Shown here: positions 33,091 to 42,606 of the stretch, piece after piece
How positions within the stretch are numbered: position 1 is the first letter of the stretch
Layout: every line of letters starts with the position of its first letter
Notes under the pieces: model-generated
The model's input: only the letters and a program-made list of their open reading frames with translations
Told to the model about the DNA's origin: nothing
The model's database searches: none
Translations under genes and position numbers: made by a program
DNA from: Oscillospiraceae bacterium
Lineage (GTDB): Bacteria; Bacillota; Clostridia; Oscillospirales; CAG-272
Direction of reading: 5' to 3'
NCBI GenBank assembly: GCA_015063805.1
Contig: SVTK01000003.1
Span: 62,001 to 126,000 of the forward strand
DNA length: 64,000 bases

Positions 33091-34833
33091 TTACTGCGCG
33101 AACTGACTGCGGTAGAGATCGTAGTAGAAGCCTTTCTGCGCCAGGAGCGCGGCGTGGCTGCCCTGCTCAATGATGTTGCCGTCCTTCATCACCAGGATGA
33201 TGTCGGCCTCGCGGATGGTGGAGAGCCGGTGGGCAACGATGAAGGAGGTGTGTCCCGCGGTGAGGGTGGCGAATGCCGCCTGGATCTTCTGTTCGGTGCG
33301 GGTGTCGATGGAGGAGGTGGCCTCGTCCAGGATCAGCATGGGGGGCAGGCAGAGCATGATCCGGGTGATGCAGAGCAGCTGCTTCTGTCCCTGGGACAGG
33401 CTGCCGCCGTCCTCGCCGATGACGGTGTCGTACCCGCCCGGCAGGCGGCGGATAAAGCTGTGGGCGTGGGCGGCCTTGGCGGCGGCGATCACTTCTTCGT
33501 CGGTGGCATCGGGACGACCCATGGTGATGTTGTCCCGAATGGTGCCCGATTTGAGCCAGGTCTCCTGCAGGACCATGCCGTAGCTCTGCCGCAGGGAGCG
33601 TCGGGTGACATTGCGGATGTCGTGCCCGTCCACGGAGATGCTTCCTCCGTTGACGTCGTAGAAACGCATGAGCAGGTTGATCAGCGTCGTCTTGCCGCAG
33701 CCGGTGGGGCCGACGATGGCCACCCGCTGTCCGGCGCACACCGAGAGGTTCACACCCTGGATCAGCGGACGGTCGGGGGTGTAGCTGAAGCTGATATTCT
33801 GCAGCTCCACCGCGCCTTCCGGTGCATCCAGCTGATGTGCATCCTCCGCATCGGGGACTTGGGGCTCGGCCTCAATGAGCTCCAGTACACGCCCGGCGCA
33901 GGTCAGGGCATTCTGCAGCTCGGTGACCACGCCGGAGATCTCGTTGAAGGGCTTGGTGTACTGGTTGGCGTAGCTGAGGAAGCAGGAGAGCTGGCCTACG
34001 CTCAATCCTCCCCCGATGGCCACCAGAGCACCCACTACCCCCACGGCGGCATAGACCATGGCGTTGACAAAACGGGTGCAGGGATTGGTCAGAGAGGAGA
34101 AGAAAATGGCCTTGAGCCCTGCGGAGCGGAGCTTTTCGTTGGCGGCATCGAAACGGGCCTGTACCTCATCCTCCATGCCGAAGGCGCGGACCACCTTCTG
34201 CCCGCCGATCATTTCGTCAATGAGAGCGGTCTGCTCGCCTCTGGCCTTGGCCTGGGCCAGGAAGAAGGTGTGGGTCCGCTTGGCAATGAAGGCGGCCACG
34301 AAGAGGGAGAGGGGGGTAATGAGTACGACGATGGCGGTGATGCCAAGGTCAATGGACAGCATAAATCCGATGGTGCCGGCAATGGTGATGGCACCGGTGA
34401 AGAACTGGGAGAGGGCCATGAGCAGGCCGTCGGCAAACTGATCGGCATCGGCAATGATGCGGCTGACCAGCTCCCCCGTGGGATGGCGGTCGAGGTAGGA
34501 GAGGGGCAGGATCTGAATGCGGCGGAAGGCATCCCGGCGCAGATCCTGTACCATGCGGTAGGTGACACGGTTGCAGCAGAGGTTCATCAGCCATTGCGCC
34601 AGCGCGGCGGCCCCGGTGAAGAGGGCAACCTCCAGCAGAATTTTTCCGATGGCGGCAAAATCCACCCGGCCGGGGCCAACGATGCAGTCAATGGCGCGGC
34701 CCACCAGGATGGGGACATAGAGGGTGGCCGCTACCTGCCCCGCCGCCAGCAGGAGCGCAAGCAGGATCAGCGGTGCGTGGGCACGAAGACGGCGAAGCAC
34801 CGGGCGAAGGGGAAGAGAAGTGTTCTTTTTCAT
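33091..34833 (-). CDS. ABC exporter, fused membrane and ATPase domains (second subunit)
   Basis: 580 residues. Six membrane helices (about 20-310) precede an ATPase domain with Walker A GPTGCGKTTL, Q-loop QETW, signature LSQGQ and Walker B MLILDEATSSID, then the H-loop (IVAHRLST). The signature motif is LSQGQ rather than LSGGQ. It pairs with the upstream gene, one base away, as a heterodimer of the LmrCD/BmrCD type, exporting drugs or lipids. A TGAAATG junction gives translational coupling. Confidence 0.92.
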   Translation of the reverse strand: MKKNTSLPLRPVLRRLRAHAPLILLALLLAAGQVAATLYVPILVGRAIDCIVGPGRVDFAAIGKILLEVALFTGAAALAQWLMNLCCNRVTYRMVQDLRRDAFRRIQILPLSYLDRHPTGELVSRIIADADQFADGLLMALSQFFTGAITIAGTIGFMLSIDLGITAIVVLITPLSLFVAAFIAKRTHTFFLAQAKARGEQTALIDEMIGGQKVVRAFGMEDEVQARFDAANEKLRSAGLKAIFFSSLTNPCTRFVNAMVYAAVGVVGALVAIGGGLSVGQLSCFLSYANQYTKPFNEISGVVTELQNALTCAGRVLELIEAEPQVPDAEDAHQLDAPEGAVELQNISFSYTPDRPLIQGVNLSVCAGQRVAIVGPTGCGKTTLINLLMRFYDVNGGSISVDGHDIRNVTRRSLRQSYGMVLQETWLKSGTIRDNITMGRPDATDEEVIAAAKAAHAHSFIRRLPGGYDTVIGEDGGSLSQGQKQLLCITRIMLCLPPMLILDEATSSIDTRTEQKIQAAFATLTAGHTSFIVAHRLSTIREADIILVMKDGNIIEQGSHAALLAQKGFYYDLYRSQFAQ

Positions 34834-34834
34834 T

Positions 34835-36586
34835 TCAGTTGTCCTCCTCTTCGAATTGCGAGCGGTAGATCTCGGCGTAGACGGGACAGGTTTTCAGTAG
34901 CTCCTCGTGGGGGCCGATGCCCGCCACTTCCCCGTCTTCCAGCACCACGATCTGATCGGCATGGCGCAGGGAGGATGCCCGCTGGGAGATGATGAAGACG
35001 GTGGACTCCGGGGAGAGGGTGCCGAGGGATTTCCGCAGTGCGGCGTCGGTGGCATAGTCCAGCGCAGAGGCACTGTCATCCAGAATAATGATCTCCGGCC
35101 GTCCCACCAGGGCGCGGGCGATGGTCAGACGCTGGCGCTGACCGCCCGAGAGATTGCGGCCGTTCTGTTCAATGACAAAGTCCAGCCCGCCCTCCTTTTC
35201 GTCGATAAAGGCTTTCGCTTGGGCAAGGGAAAGTGCTTCGTTGAGTGCGGCGTCATCCGCGGGCTTTCCTTCGCGCTTGCCCCAAAGAAGATTGTCCCGG
35301 ACGGTGCCGGCAAAAAGCATGGCCTTCTGGGGTACCATGCCGATCTTCTCCCGCAGGGCGGCGGGATCGTATTCCCGCACATCGGTGCCGTTTACCAGCA
35401 CCTGTCCCTCGGTGGCATGGTAGAAGCCGGGGATCAGGTGACAGAGGGTGCTTTTCCCCGCACCGGTGGCACCGATAATGCCCACCGTTTCCCCGCGTCC
35501 CACCCGCAGAGTCAGATGGGAAAGGGAAGGCGCGGCAGCGCCGTCATAGGTGAAGGAAACATCGCGGAATTCCACCGCGGGAGCAGAGGGGTCCTCCGTG
35601 CTGCAGCCGTTCCCGCCCGCGGGGGCGGGGGAGACCGCGAAGACACGATCAATGCGCCCGGCACAGGCCAGGGACTTGTTGATGGTAATGATGAGGTTGG
35701 CCAGCTTGATCAGTTCCACCAGGATCTGACTCATGTAGTTGTAAAGTGCCACCACCTGCCCCTGGGTAAGTATGCCCTCGTTCACCTGTACTGCACCCGT
35801 CTGCACCAGGGCGATCACCGCCAGGTTAATGACGGCGTAGGTCAGGGGATTCATCAGGGCGGAGATGCGGCCTACATGAAGCTGAAGGGAGGTCAGCGCG
35901 CCGTTTCTGCCGTCAAAGTCGTCGTTTTCGGCGTCTTCCCGCCCGAAGGCGCGGATCACCCGTACGCCGGACAGATTTTCTCTCGTGATGCCGAGCACGC
36001 TGTCCAGCCTCGTCCCGATCTCGCGGAAACGGGGGATGCTCCAGCACATGATGCCGAACACGATAGCAGACAGCACCGGGATCACCACCACGAAGATCAG
36101 GGCAGCTGAGACGTCGATGGTAAAGGCCATGATCATGGCACCGAACACAATGAAGGGGGATCGCAGGAAAAGCCGCAGCACCAGATTGACCCCCGACTGC
36201 ACCTGATTGACATCGGCAGTCATGCGGGTGATGAGTCCCGAGGTGCCGAGACGGTCAAGGTCGGTGTAGGAAAGGGACTGGATATGGGCAAAGAGGGCAC
36301 TGCGCAGGCCCGCGGCACTGCCCACCGCCGCCCGTGCGGCAAAATATTGTGCGGTGACGGCGCAGATCAGGCCGATGACGCCCAACGCCGCCAGGAGCCC
36401 GCACATCTGCCACACCACAGGGCGGGAGCCCCCCTCAATGCCGCGGTCAATGATGGCGGCCACCACCAGGGGGACGAAGAGCTCGAAGATCGCTTCAAGC
36501 ATTTTGAACAGAGGCGCCATCACGCAGTCGCGTCGGTAGGCGCGGAGATGAGTCAGCAGATGTTTCACAGCAGAAGTTCGCTCCAT
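34835..36586 (-). CDS. ABC exporter, fused membrane and ATPase domains (first subunit)
   Basis: 583 residues from MERTSAVKHLL; the frame opens 56 codons earlier but only the later start gives the usual length, and the promoter lies at 36609-36637. The six-helix membrane part has RLGTSGLITRMTADV near residue 115. The ATPase has GATGAGKSTL (Walker A), NLSGGQRQRL (signature) and IIILDDSASALD (Walker B). Here the catalytic glutamate after Walker B is Asp, and the switch residue in ISQRASS is Gln, so this half probably has the degenerate site of a heterodimer. It is the first gene of the pair. Confidence 0.92.
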   Translation of the reverse strand: MERTSAVKHLLTHLRAYRRDCVMAPLFKMLEAIFELFVPLVVAAIIDRGIEGGSRPVVWQMCGLLAALGVIGLICAVTAQYFAARAAVGSAAGLRSALFAHIQSLSYTDLDRLGTSGLITRMTADVNQVQSGVNLVLRLFLRSPFIVFGAMIMAFTIDVSAALIFVVVIPVLSAIVFGIMCWSIPRFREIGTRLDSVLGITRENLSGVRVIRAFGREDAENDDFDGRNGALTSLQLHVGRISALMNPLTYAVINLAVIALVQTGAVQVNEGILTQGQVVALYNYMSQILVELIKLANLIITINKSLACAGRIDRVFAVSPAPAGGNGCSTEDPSAPAVEFRDVSFTYDGAAAPSLSHLTLRVGRGETVGIIGATGAGKSTLCHLIPGFYHATEGQVLVNGTDVREYDPAALREKIGMVPQKAMLFAGTVRDNLLWGKREGKPADDAALNEALSLAQAKAFIDEKEGGLDFVIEQNGRNLSGGQRQRLTIARALVGRPEIIILDDSASALDYATDAALRKSLGTLSPESTVFIISQRASSLRHADQIVVLEDGEVAGIGPHEELLKTCPVYAEIYRSQFEEEDN

Positions 36587-36608
36587 ATCCGATAGATTGA
36601 TTTTCCTT

Positions 36609-36637
36609 ATTATAGCACGGATGCGAGGATAAATCAA
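36609..36637 (-). promoter_or_regulatory. promoter of the ABC exporter operon
   Basis: On the minus strand TTGATT (36632-36637) and TATAAT (36609-36614) are 17 bases apart. Confidence 0.65.
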
Positions 36638-36689
36638 GGGGAGGTGGGGGAGCTGTTTAAGGGGCAAAGCGGCCGGAGAAGGCTTCACC

Positions 36690-36718
36690 TTGACAAGCCT
36701 TTGTCTGCATGGTATAAT
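36690..36718 (+). promoter_or_regulatory. consensus promoter of the lipid kinase gene
   Basis: TTGACA (36690-36695) and TATAAT (36713-36718) are 17 bases apart. The ABC exporter promoter diverges from it about 50 bases away. Confidence 0.78.
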
Positions 36719-36791
36719 AAATAGAATAATGTCTGTTTTTCGCGGGGTTCCCAAGGAAAACGGAATACGGCAGAGAAAGCAGGCTGCGTGT

Positions 36792-37742
36792 ATGAAATAT
36801 TTGTTTATTCTGAATCAGCAGGCAGGAAACGCCAGAGCGACCGCGAAGCTGGAAGCAGAGCTTCGTGCCCTGCGGGAAGCGCAGGGGCTGAACTACGAAC
36901 TTTGCCCCACCTCTACTCCGGAAGAAGCGGCACATCTGATCCGCCGCACCTGTGGGAACGGCGGCGAGGTGTGCGTGGTGGCCTGCGGTGGGGACGGCAC
37001 CTTCAGCGGCACGGTGAATGTTGCCGCGGAATTCCCCGGCGCGGCGGTCGCCTTGATGCCGGTGGGCACGGGCAATGATTTTGTCCGCAATTTTGCTTGC
37101 CGTGATGCTTTTCTTGACCCTTCTGCTCTGCCGGAGGGACGCATTGTGGAGTTTGATCTTCTGCGCTGCGGGGATCGGCTGTGTACCAACATGATCAACA
37201 TCGGCTTTGACTGCGAGACTGCCAAGCAGGCGGCCAAGCTCCGCCGCAATCCTGTGATGGGCGAGAAGCTGGCCTACATCAGTGGTGTTGCCATTACCCT
37301 GGTTCGCAAACCCGGAGTGACGGTGACGGCTTCCATCGACGATGAGCCGCATGCCGAGCATCAGCTGCTGCTCATCGCAATCGCCAACGGTGCTTTTTGC
37401 GGCGGCGGCTTCCGCGCCGCACCGCGGAGCTGTCTTGATGACGGGCTGATGGATGTCTGCATGGTCAACAACGTCAGTCGTACCCGTTTCCTTACCCTGG
37501 CGAGTTGTTATCGGGACGGAAGTTATCTGGAAAAGAAAACCGCAGCCGATGTATTCAACTATAGGAAGTGCAGACGGCTGGATCTGCAGTTCCCGGGAAT
37601 GCAGAGTATCTGTGTAGACGGGGATATCATCGAAGCCGAACAGCTGACTGTGGAAGTCCTTCCCCGTGCCATGCGATTTGTGCTGCCCCGGGGCGTGGAA
37701 TGGAAGGAGGCCGCGGTCTGTGACCCTGCTTGTACTCTCTGA
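36792..37742 (+). CDS. diacylglycerol/lipid kinase family protein
   Basis: 316 residues from MKYLFILNQQAG. The nucleotide-binding GGDGTF motif lies near residue 64 and PVGTGNDFVRNF, the DAGK-family signature, near residue 95. DGLMDV appears in the C-terminal domain. The family phosphorylates diacylglycerol, sphingosine-like or other lipids with ATP, in lipid recycling. Starts upstream in frame are too close to the promoter. Its end overlaps the next gene by 23 bases, so the two form an operon. Confidence 0.9.
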   Translation: MKYLFILNQQAGNARATAKLEAELRALREAQGLNYELCPTSTPEEAAHLIRRTCGNGGEVCVVACGGDGTFSGTVNVAAEFPGAAVALMPVGTGNDFVRNFACRDAFLDPSALPEGRIVEFDLLRCGDRLCTNMINIGFDCETAKQAAKLRRNPVMGEKLAYISGVAITLVRKPGVTVTASIDDEPHAEHQLLLIAIANGAFCGGGFRAAPRSCLDDGLMDVCMVNNVSRTRFLTLASCYRDGSYLEKKTAADVFNYRKCRRLDLQFPGMQSICVDGDIIEAEQLTVEVLPRAMRFVLPRGVEWKEAAVCDPACTL

Positions 37743-38223
37743 TTCCCACGGCCGTGCCGACCGGGTGCGGGCGGCCATGGCCCTGAACCCCGATGCGGCA
37801 GCGATATTTTTCTTAGGGGACGGCCTGCGGGATCTCCCCGAGGACGACCGATGCCCCATCCTGCGGGTGAAGGGCAACTGCGACGTGTTCACCCTGTTCG
37901 ACACTGAACCTGCCCCCGAGGAGCGGCTGGAATTCTTCGGCGGCAAGCGGATCCTGGCCATGCACGGACATACCCGAAGCGTGAAATCAGGGATCATGAG
38001 AGCTGTAGCTGCCGGCTTGGAGGTCGATGCGGACATTGTCCTGTTCGGACACACCCACAATCCGCTGGAGTACTGCATCCCCGCCGGGGAGCAGATGTTC
38101 GGCCGCGTGTTGGAGCGCCCTCTGTATCTGTTCAATCCCGGCAGTATCGGTGCGGGGGAGTTCGGGCTGATCACCCTGCAGGGCGGGGAAGTGCTGCTCT
38201 CCCACGGAAGGCTGGAAAAATAA
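37720..38223 (+). CDS. YfcE/MJ0936-type metallophosphoesterase
   Basis: 167 residues starting at GTG, with GGAAGGAGG ten bases before it. VLSDSHGR (D and H metal ligands), GDGLRD, GNCD, and MHGHTR with a later FGHTHN are the metal-binding set of calcineurin-like phosphoesterases of the small YfcE group. It ends with the conserved NPGSIG loop. Likely a cytoplasmic phosphodiesterase. The gene overlaps the lipid kinase stop, a pairing seen in other Firmicutes. Confidence 0.9.
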   Translation: MTLLVLSDSHGRADRVRAAMALNPDAAAIFFLGDGLRDLPEDDRCPILRVKGNCDVFTLFDTEPAPEERLEFFGGKRILAMHGHTRSVKSGIMRAVAAGLEVDADIVLFGHTHNPLEYCIPAGEQMFGRVLERPLYLFNPGSIGAGEFGLITLQGGEVLLSHGRLEK

Positions 38224-38243
38224 AAAAATCCCCTACGGGGGAT
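38222..38243 (-). terminator. terminator of spoVG
   Basis: AATCCCC-GTA-GGGGATT on the minus strand followed by a T-run. A second, larger hairpin (38249-38300) lies between it and the spoVG stop. Confidence 0.7.
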
Positions 38244-38309
38244 TCGCACCGCAGTCTTGCGGGGCAGAGCGGCGGCTGCCTCTCTGCCGGGCGGACTGCA
38301 TTTTGCCGA

Positions 38310-38621
38310 TCAGAGGACCTCGACTGCCTCTTCTTCGGGCTCGGTTTCTGCCGCTTCGGCGGCCTCGGTCAGCGCGGTTTCATAGGCACTGATGACAGCG
38401 GCTTCCAGTTCGCTGCGGAATGCCGCATTGATGGGATGCACGATGTCGCGGTAGGTATCGTCGGGGTTCTTGCGGCTGGGCATGACGATGAAAAACTTGT
38501 CCCGTGCGTTGATCACTTTGATGTCGTGTACCGCCAGCTGGCCATCAAAGGTGACCGAGACAATGGCCTTCATGGGGCCGTCGTCAAAGAGCTTTCTGAC
38601 TTTTACATCTGTGATGTTCAT
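38310..38621 (-). CDS. spoVG: septation/RNA-binding regulator SpoVG
   Basis: 103 residues from MNITDVKVRKLFDDG, fixed by GGAGGAGAAAAA just before the ATG. The conserved core follows: MKAIVSVTFDGQLAVHDIKVI, FFIVMPSRK, and YRDIVHPINAAFRSELEAAVISAY. It then has an acidic tail. SpoVG is a small RNA- and DNA-binding protein affecting septation at sporulation in Bacillus. The region upstream is AT-rich and may hold a stress or sigma-H type promoter, which I could not fix. Confidence 0.96.
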   Translation of the reverse strand: MNITDVKVRKLFDDGPMKAIVSVTFDGQLAVHDIKVINARDKFFIVMPSRKNPDDTYRDIVHPINAAFRSELEAAVISAYETALTEAAEAAETEPEEEAVEVL

Positions 38622-38733
38622 TTTTTCTCCTCCGTAGATGATAATTTTCACATTTCTGAATATAGTATATAGTATCTTTGTGAAGATTATACAGCGAAAA
38701 AACAAGATTTTTATGAACTAAATGTCAATCTTT

Positions 38734-38761
38734 TTGCAAAATATCCATTAAATGTCACAAT
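38734..38761 (+). promoter_or_regulatory. possible promoter of murC
   Basis: TTGCAA at 38734-38739 and CACAAT at 38756-38761 are 16 bases apart. The segment TTGCAAAATATCCATT recurs in the paaK-like promoter (58851). Confidence 0.35.
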
Positions 38762-38804
38762 TCGGGTGACATTTCTCTAAATCTGAGTCAAAGGAAGAAT
38801 TTTT

Positions 38805-40214
38805 ATGTCTACGCCCAATACACACTTCGGTGCGGCCGAGATCGGCCGTATGCTGGCCGAGGTCAAGCAGATCTATTTCATCGGTGTCGGCGGCATCCAT
38901 ATGTCCTCGCTGGCCCATATCACCCATGTCCGCGGCTTCGGTGTCGGCGGCTATGACCGCAGTCCCTCCGCGCTGACCCGCCGCCTGGCCGAAGAGGGAA
39001 TTCCGATCCGCTATACCCTGGAACCCGAGCAGCTGGAGGGCTACGGTGCTGTGGTTTATACTGTGGCCATTGCCCCAGACAATCCCCTCTATGTAAAGGC
39101 GGGGGAGATGGGCATTCCCCGTATCTCCCGCGCCGATTATCTCGGCTATATCATGGAGGCCTACGAGAACCGCGTGGGCATCTCGGGGATGCATGGGAAG
39201 AGCACCTGTACCTCCATGTGCGCCCATACCTTCCTGGCGGCGGGGGCAAATCCCACCGTGCTGTCCGGGGCGGAAATGGAGGAAATGGGGGGCGCATACC
39301 ATGTGGGGGGGGAGAAGCATTTCCTTTTTGAAGCCTGCGAGTACATGGATTCCTTCCTGGACTTCTATCCCACCATTGCGGTGATCCTCAACATTGAGAT
39401 GGACCATCCCGACTACTTCACCAGTCTGGAGCAGATCCGCACCTCCTATGCCGCCTTTGCTGCAAAGACCGGCTCTGAGGGCTGCGCCATTGCCAACTTT
39501 GACGATGCCAATGTGCGGGCCGCCCTGGAGTATTACAACGGTGAGCTGATTACCTTTGGTATGACCAATAAATCGGCCGACTATACCGCGGAGAATGTCC
39601 GCTATGTGGGCGGGAAGCCCGAGTTTGACATCCTCTGCCGGGGCAGCTTCCTCTGCCATGTTGCGCTGACGGTGCCGGGGGCACACAATATTCTCAATTC
39701 CCTCGCCTGTGCGGCGGCGGCACACCGCTGCGGAATCACCCCCGAGGATATCGGACGTGGGCTGTCCACCTTCCGCGGTGCCAAGCGCAGAATGGAGTTC
39801 AAGGGACGCTTGAACGGTGCCGATGTGTTTGACGATTATGGCCACCATCCCACTGAGGTGAGGGCGACCCTGGAGGGCCTTAGCCGAATGGGCTATGACC
39901 GGGTGTGGTGTGTCTTCCAGCCCCATACCTATTCCCGCACCGCCGAGCTGTTCGAGGATTTTGTCACCGCGTTTGACAGTGCCGACCGCATTCTCTTCGC
40001 CGATATTTATACCGCACGGGGGGATGAGGTTAATCCTACCCAGGTCAGCTCAGAGCTGTTGTCCAATCGCATTGGGGAAAAAGCTGATTATTACCGCGAT
40101 CTTTCCGACATTGCCGCGGAATTGCGGGAGAATGTCTATGGCGGCGATGCCGTGGTGATCATGGGGGCGGGGGATATTTACCGCCTGTACGATATGCTTC
40201 CCCTTGAGGTGTGA
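38805..40214 (+). CDS. murC: UDP-N-acetylmuramate--L-alanine ligase
   Basis: 469 residues, the usual size. The Rossmann start IYFIGVGGIHMSSLAHI, the ATP-binding GISGMHGKST near residue 128 and the later DDYGHHPTEVRATLEG with FQPHTYSRT are MurC signatures. It adds L-alanine to UDP-MurNAc in cytoplasmic peptidoglycan synthesis. The P-loop GMHGKSTCT varies from the common GTHGKTTTT. AAAGGAAG precedes the start. Confidence 0.94.
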   Translation: MSTPNTHFGAAEIGRMLAEVKQIYFIGVGGIHMSSLAHITHVRGFGVGGYDRSPSALTRRLAEEGIPIRYTLEPEQLEGYGAVVYTVAIAPDNPLYVKAGEMGIPRISRADYLGYIMEAYENRVGISGMHGKSTCTSMCAHTFLAAGANPTVLSGAEMEEMGGAYHVGGEKHFLFEACEYMDSFLDFYPTIAVILNIEMDHPDYFTSLEQIRTSYAAFAAKTGSEGCAIANFDDANVRAALEYYNGELITFGMTNKSADYTAENVRYVGGKPEFDILCRGSFLCHVALTVPGAHNILNSLACAAAAHRCGITPEDIGRGLSTFRGAKRRMEFKGRLNGADVFDDYGHHPTEVRATLEGLSRMGYDRVWCVFQPHTYSRTAELFEDFVTAFDSADRILFADIYTARGDEVNPTQVSSELLSNRIGEKADYYRDLSDIAAELRENVYGGDAVVIMGAGDIYRLYDMLPLEV

Positions 40215-40243
40215 ACAATTTTTGATAAATTTTGCTAAAGCCC

Positions 40244-40272
40244 TTTACAAGAGTTGAAAAATAGAGTACAAT
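40244..40272 (+). promoter_or_regulatory. promoter of the YerC-like gene
   Basis: TTTACA (40244-40249) and TACAAT (40267-40272) are 17 bases apart. Confidence 0.6.
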
Positions 40273-40329
40273 ATGTACAGGGAAAAGAGCGGCTACACGA
40301 CTTCCGTCCCAATCGAAAGGAATGCAGTT

Positions 40330-40632
40330 ATGATGAAAAGCAAAATTCGAGACGAAAAAATCGACTACCTTTTCCGCGGTATCCTGACCCTGGATTCCAT
40401 GGAGGATTGCTACAATTTCTTTGAGGATCTGTGCACCGTGTCCGAGCTGAAGGAAATGTCCCGTCGGATGCTGGCAGCCAAGATGCTGAAAGAAAATTAC
40501 ATTTATTCCGAAATTGCTGCCCAGACCGGGTTGAGCACTGCCACCATCAGCCGCGTGAACCGCTGTCTCAAGTACGGCAGCGACGGCTACCTCAGCGTTC
40601 TTGAGCGGATTGAAAAGCGCCGCAACAGCTGA
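40330..40632 (+). CDS. YerC/YecD family TrpR-related protein
   Basis: 100 residues from 40330, chosen because AAAGGAATG lies nine bases before. TVSELKEMSRRMLAAKMLKENYIYSEIAAQTGLSTATISRVNRCLKYG is the YerC/TrpR helix-turn-helix, with recognition helix STATISRVN. Family members bind DNA as dimers; the effector is not known. It leads a three-gene run with a methyltransferase and Hsp33. Confidence 0.92.
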   Translation: MMKSKIRDEKIDYLFRGILTLDSMEDCYNFFEDLCTVSELKEMSRRMLAAKMLKENYIYSEIAAQTGLSTATISRVNRCLKYGSDGYLSVLERIEKRRNS

Positions 40633-40634
40633 TT

Positions 40635-41408
40635 ATGCCCCAGTACGACGCCATTGCCCATATTTACGACCTGCTCAATGCTGAGCTGGATTATGCCGCC
40701 TGGGCGGAATTCGCCGAGGCGGCCTTTGATCGGTTTCTGCCGGCCCGTCCGGAGCTTGTGCTGGATCTGGCCTGCGGCACCGGGAGCATGACCCATGCCA
40801 TGGCCGCCCGGGGCTACGATATGATCGGGGTGGACCGATCACCCGAAATGCTCAGCACCGCGCTCTCCCGTACCGACTATGACAGAGAGGGGCCGTCCCC
40901 TCTCTTTCTGTGTCAGGATATGCGCAGCTTTGAGCTTTACGGCACGGTGGGGGCCGTGCTCTGCTGCCTGGACAGCATCAATTATCTCACCGAGGATGGG
41001 GACCTGGATCGCTGCTTTGCCACCGTGCACAACTACCTCGATCCCGACGGCCTCTTTCTGTTTGATGTCAATACCCCCTATAAATTCAGCCATACCTATG
41101 CCGACAACGCCTATATCCTGGAAACCGATACCGAGGATGGGGCGGTTTTCTGCGGTTGGCAGAATGCCTATGACCCCGACAGTGGGATATGTGACTTCTA
41201 CCTTACCCTCTTTGAGGAGAACGAGGATGGCAGCTATTCCCGCGCCGAAGAACACCAGCGGGAGCGGTGCTATTCCCACGAAGCCCTGCTGGATGCCCTG
41301 TCCCACAGCGGCTTTGCCTACCTTGGCACCTTTGCCGACTATCAGTTCGGCGCACCTGGGGAGACCACCGAGCGGTGGTATATCGCCGCCCGCGCCTGCA
41401 AAGGGTAA
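40635..41408 (+). CDS. class I SAM-dependent methyltransferase
   Basis: 257 residues. LVLDLACGTGSMTHAMA near residue 35-52 is the SAM-binding glycine loop; GVDRSPEML and LCQDMRSFEL follow, and CCLDSINYL is motif IV. Start lies two bases after the upstream stop, so it is co-translated with the YerC-like gene. The methyl acceptor is unknown. Confidence 0.88.
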   Translation: MPQYDAIAHIYDLLNAELDYAAWAEFAEAAFDRFLPARPELVLDLACGTGSMTHAMAARGYDMIGVDRSPEMLSTALSRTDYDREGPSPLFLCQDMRSFELYGTVGAVLCCLDSINYLTEDGDLDRCFATVHNYLDPDGLFLFDVNTPYKFSHTYADNAYILETDTEDGAVFCGWQNAYDPDSGICDFYLTLFEENEDGSYSRAEEHQRERCYSHEALLDALSHSGFAYLGTFADYQFGAPGETTERWYIAARACKG

Positions 41409-41432
41409 ATTCTACGTTTGAAGGAAACCGAT

Positions 41433-42329
41433 ATGTCCAAATCCACTATTCTCCGCGCCATGACCCAGGACGGCAGTGCGCGGCTTCATGTGATCAACTC
41501 CACCGAGATCGTCAATACCGCTCTCCGTTACCATCAGCCCATGCCCACCGGTGCGGCGGCCCTTGGCCGTCTGCTTACCGCTACCTCTGTCATGGGCAGT
41601 ATGCTGGGGGAGAAGACCGATACCATCACCGTCACCATTGAGGGCGACGGTCCTGTCGGCCGCCTGCTGGCGGTATCGGACTATATGGGCAACGTGCGAG
41701 GCTACGTTCAGCACCCCGAGGCCGACCTGCCTCTGAAATCCAACGGCAAGCTGGACGTGGGGGGCGTGATCGGCAACGGTATGCTCCGGGTGATCCGCGA
41801 CTGCGGCGGGGAGGAGCCCTATGTGGGGTCTATTCCCCTGACCACGGGGGAGATCGCCGAGGATATCGCCGCCTACTATGCCCAAAGTGAGCAGGTGCCC
41901 ACAGTTTGTGCCCTGGGCGTGCTCATCGATCGGGATTACAGCTGTAAGGGTGCCGGCGGTGTCTTTGTGCAGCTGCTGCCCTTTGCCGATGAAGCTATTA
42001 TCGATCAGCTGGAGAAGAATGCCGCAGAGCTTCGCCGCCTGTCGTCCCTCATTGCTGAGGGGGCGAGCAACAAAGAGATCGCCGACATTGCCCTGGCGGG
42101 GATTCCCTATGATGTGTTTGACACGCTGGATGTGGAATACCGCTGTGCCTGCAGCCGCGAGCGCACCGCCGCCGCCCTGCGTTCCCTGGGACGCAAGGAA
42201 CTGGAACGCCTGTTGGACGAAGCCCGCGAGGAAGACGGCGTGGAGCAGATCGAGGTCTGCTGCAGTTTCTGCGACCGCAAGGAGATCTTCCTCCGTCCCG
42301 ATGTGGCCGCGCTGTTCGCAGGCGAATAA
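41433..42329 (+). CDS. hslO: 33 kDa redox chaperonin Hsp33
   Basis: 298 residues from [11 protein letters not shown]; a TTG five codons upstream is rejected because AAGGAAACC sits between the two. The N-terminal domain has [24 protein letters not shown] and [19 protein letters not shown]. The C-terminal redox switch has CACSRE and CCSFCDRK, giving the four zinc cysteines. Hsp33 unfolds on oxidation and holds aggregating proteins in oxidative stress, which fits an anaerobe facing oxygen. Confidence 0.95.
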   Translation: MSKSTILRAMTQDGSARLHVINSTEIVNTALRYHQPMPTGAAALGRLLTATSVMGSMLGEKTDTITVTIEGDGPVGRLLAVSDYMGNVRGYVQHPEADLPLKSNGKLDVGGVIGNGMLRVIRDCGGEEPYVGSIPLTTGEIAEDIAAYYAQSEQVPTVCALGVLIDRDYSCKGAGGVFVQLLPFADEAIIDQLEKNAAELRRLSSLIAEGASNKEIADIALAGIPYDVFDTLDVEYRCACSRERTAAALRSLGRKELERLLDEAREEDGVEQIEVCCSFCDRKEIFLRPDVAALFAGE

Positions 42330-42400
42330 TGTCGATATTTCCTCCCGCGGAAGAACTTCCGCGGGAGAGAAAATTTTTTCAAAAAAATTCAAAAAAGGGC

Positions 42401-42429
42401 TTGACAACATCTTCTCAATCTGCTATAAT
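42401..42429 (+). promoter_or_regulatory. consensus promoter of tRNA-Gln
   Basis: TTGACA (42401-42406) and TATAAT (42424-42429) are 17 bases apart. Confidence 0.82.
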
Positions 42430-42442
42430 ATTGCCTGTTCGA

Positions 42443-42518
42443 TGGGGCATCGCCAAGCGGTAAGGCAACGGACTCTGACTCCGTCATTACCTAGGTTCGA
42501 ATCCTAGTGCCCCAGCCA
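42443..42518 (+). tRNA. tRNA-Gln (CUG anticodon)
   Basis: Acceptor stem TGGGGCA pairs with TGCCCCA; discriminator G and an encoded CCA follow. Anticodon arm ACGGA-CTCTGAC-TCCGT gives anticodon CTG. The T arm carries GGTTCGAATCC. It has its own promoter and terminator. Confidence 0.96.
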
Positions 42519-42551
42519 AATCCCCGAGGAATTGTCCTCGGGGATTCTTTT
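42519..42551 (+). terminator. terminator of the tRNA gene
   Basis: AATCCCCGAGGA-ATTG-TCCTCGGGGATT forms a 12-bp stem, followed by CTTTTTG. Confidence 0.86.
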
Positions 42552-42606
42552 TGTTTTCAGGTGGAATTCGCGAAGCGGCAAGATTACAATGAAAGGTGAC
42601 GGCAGA

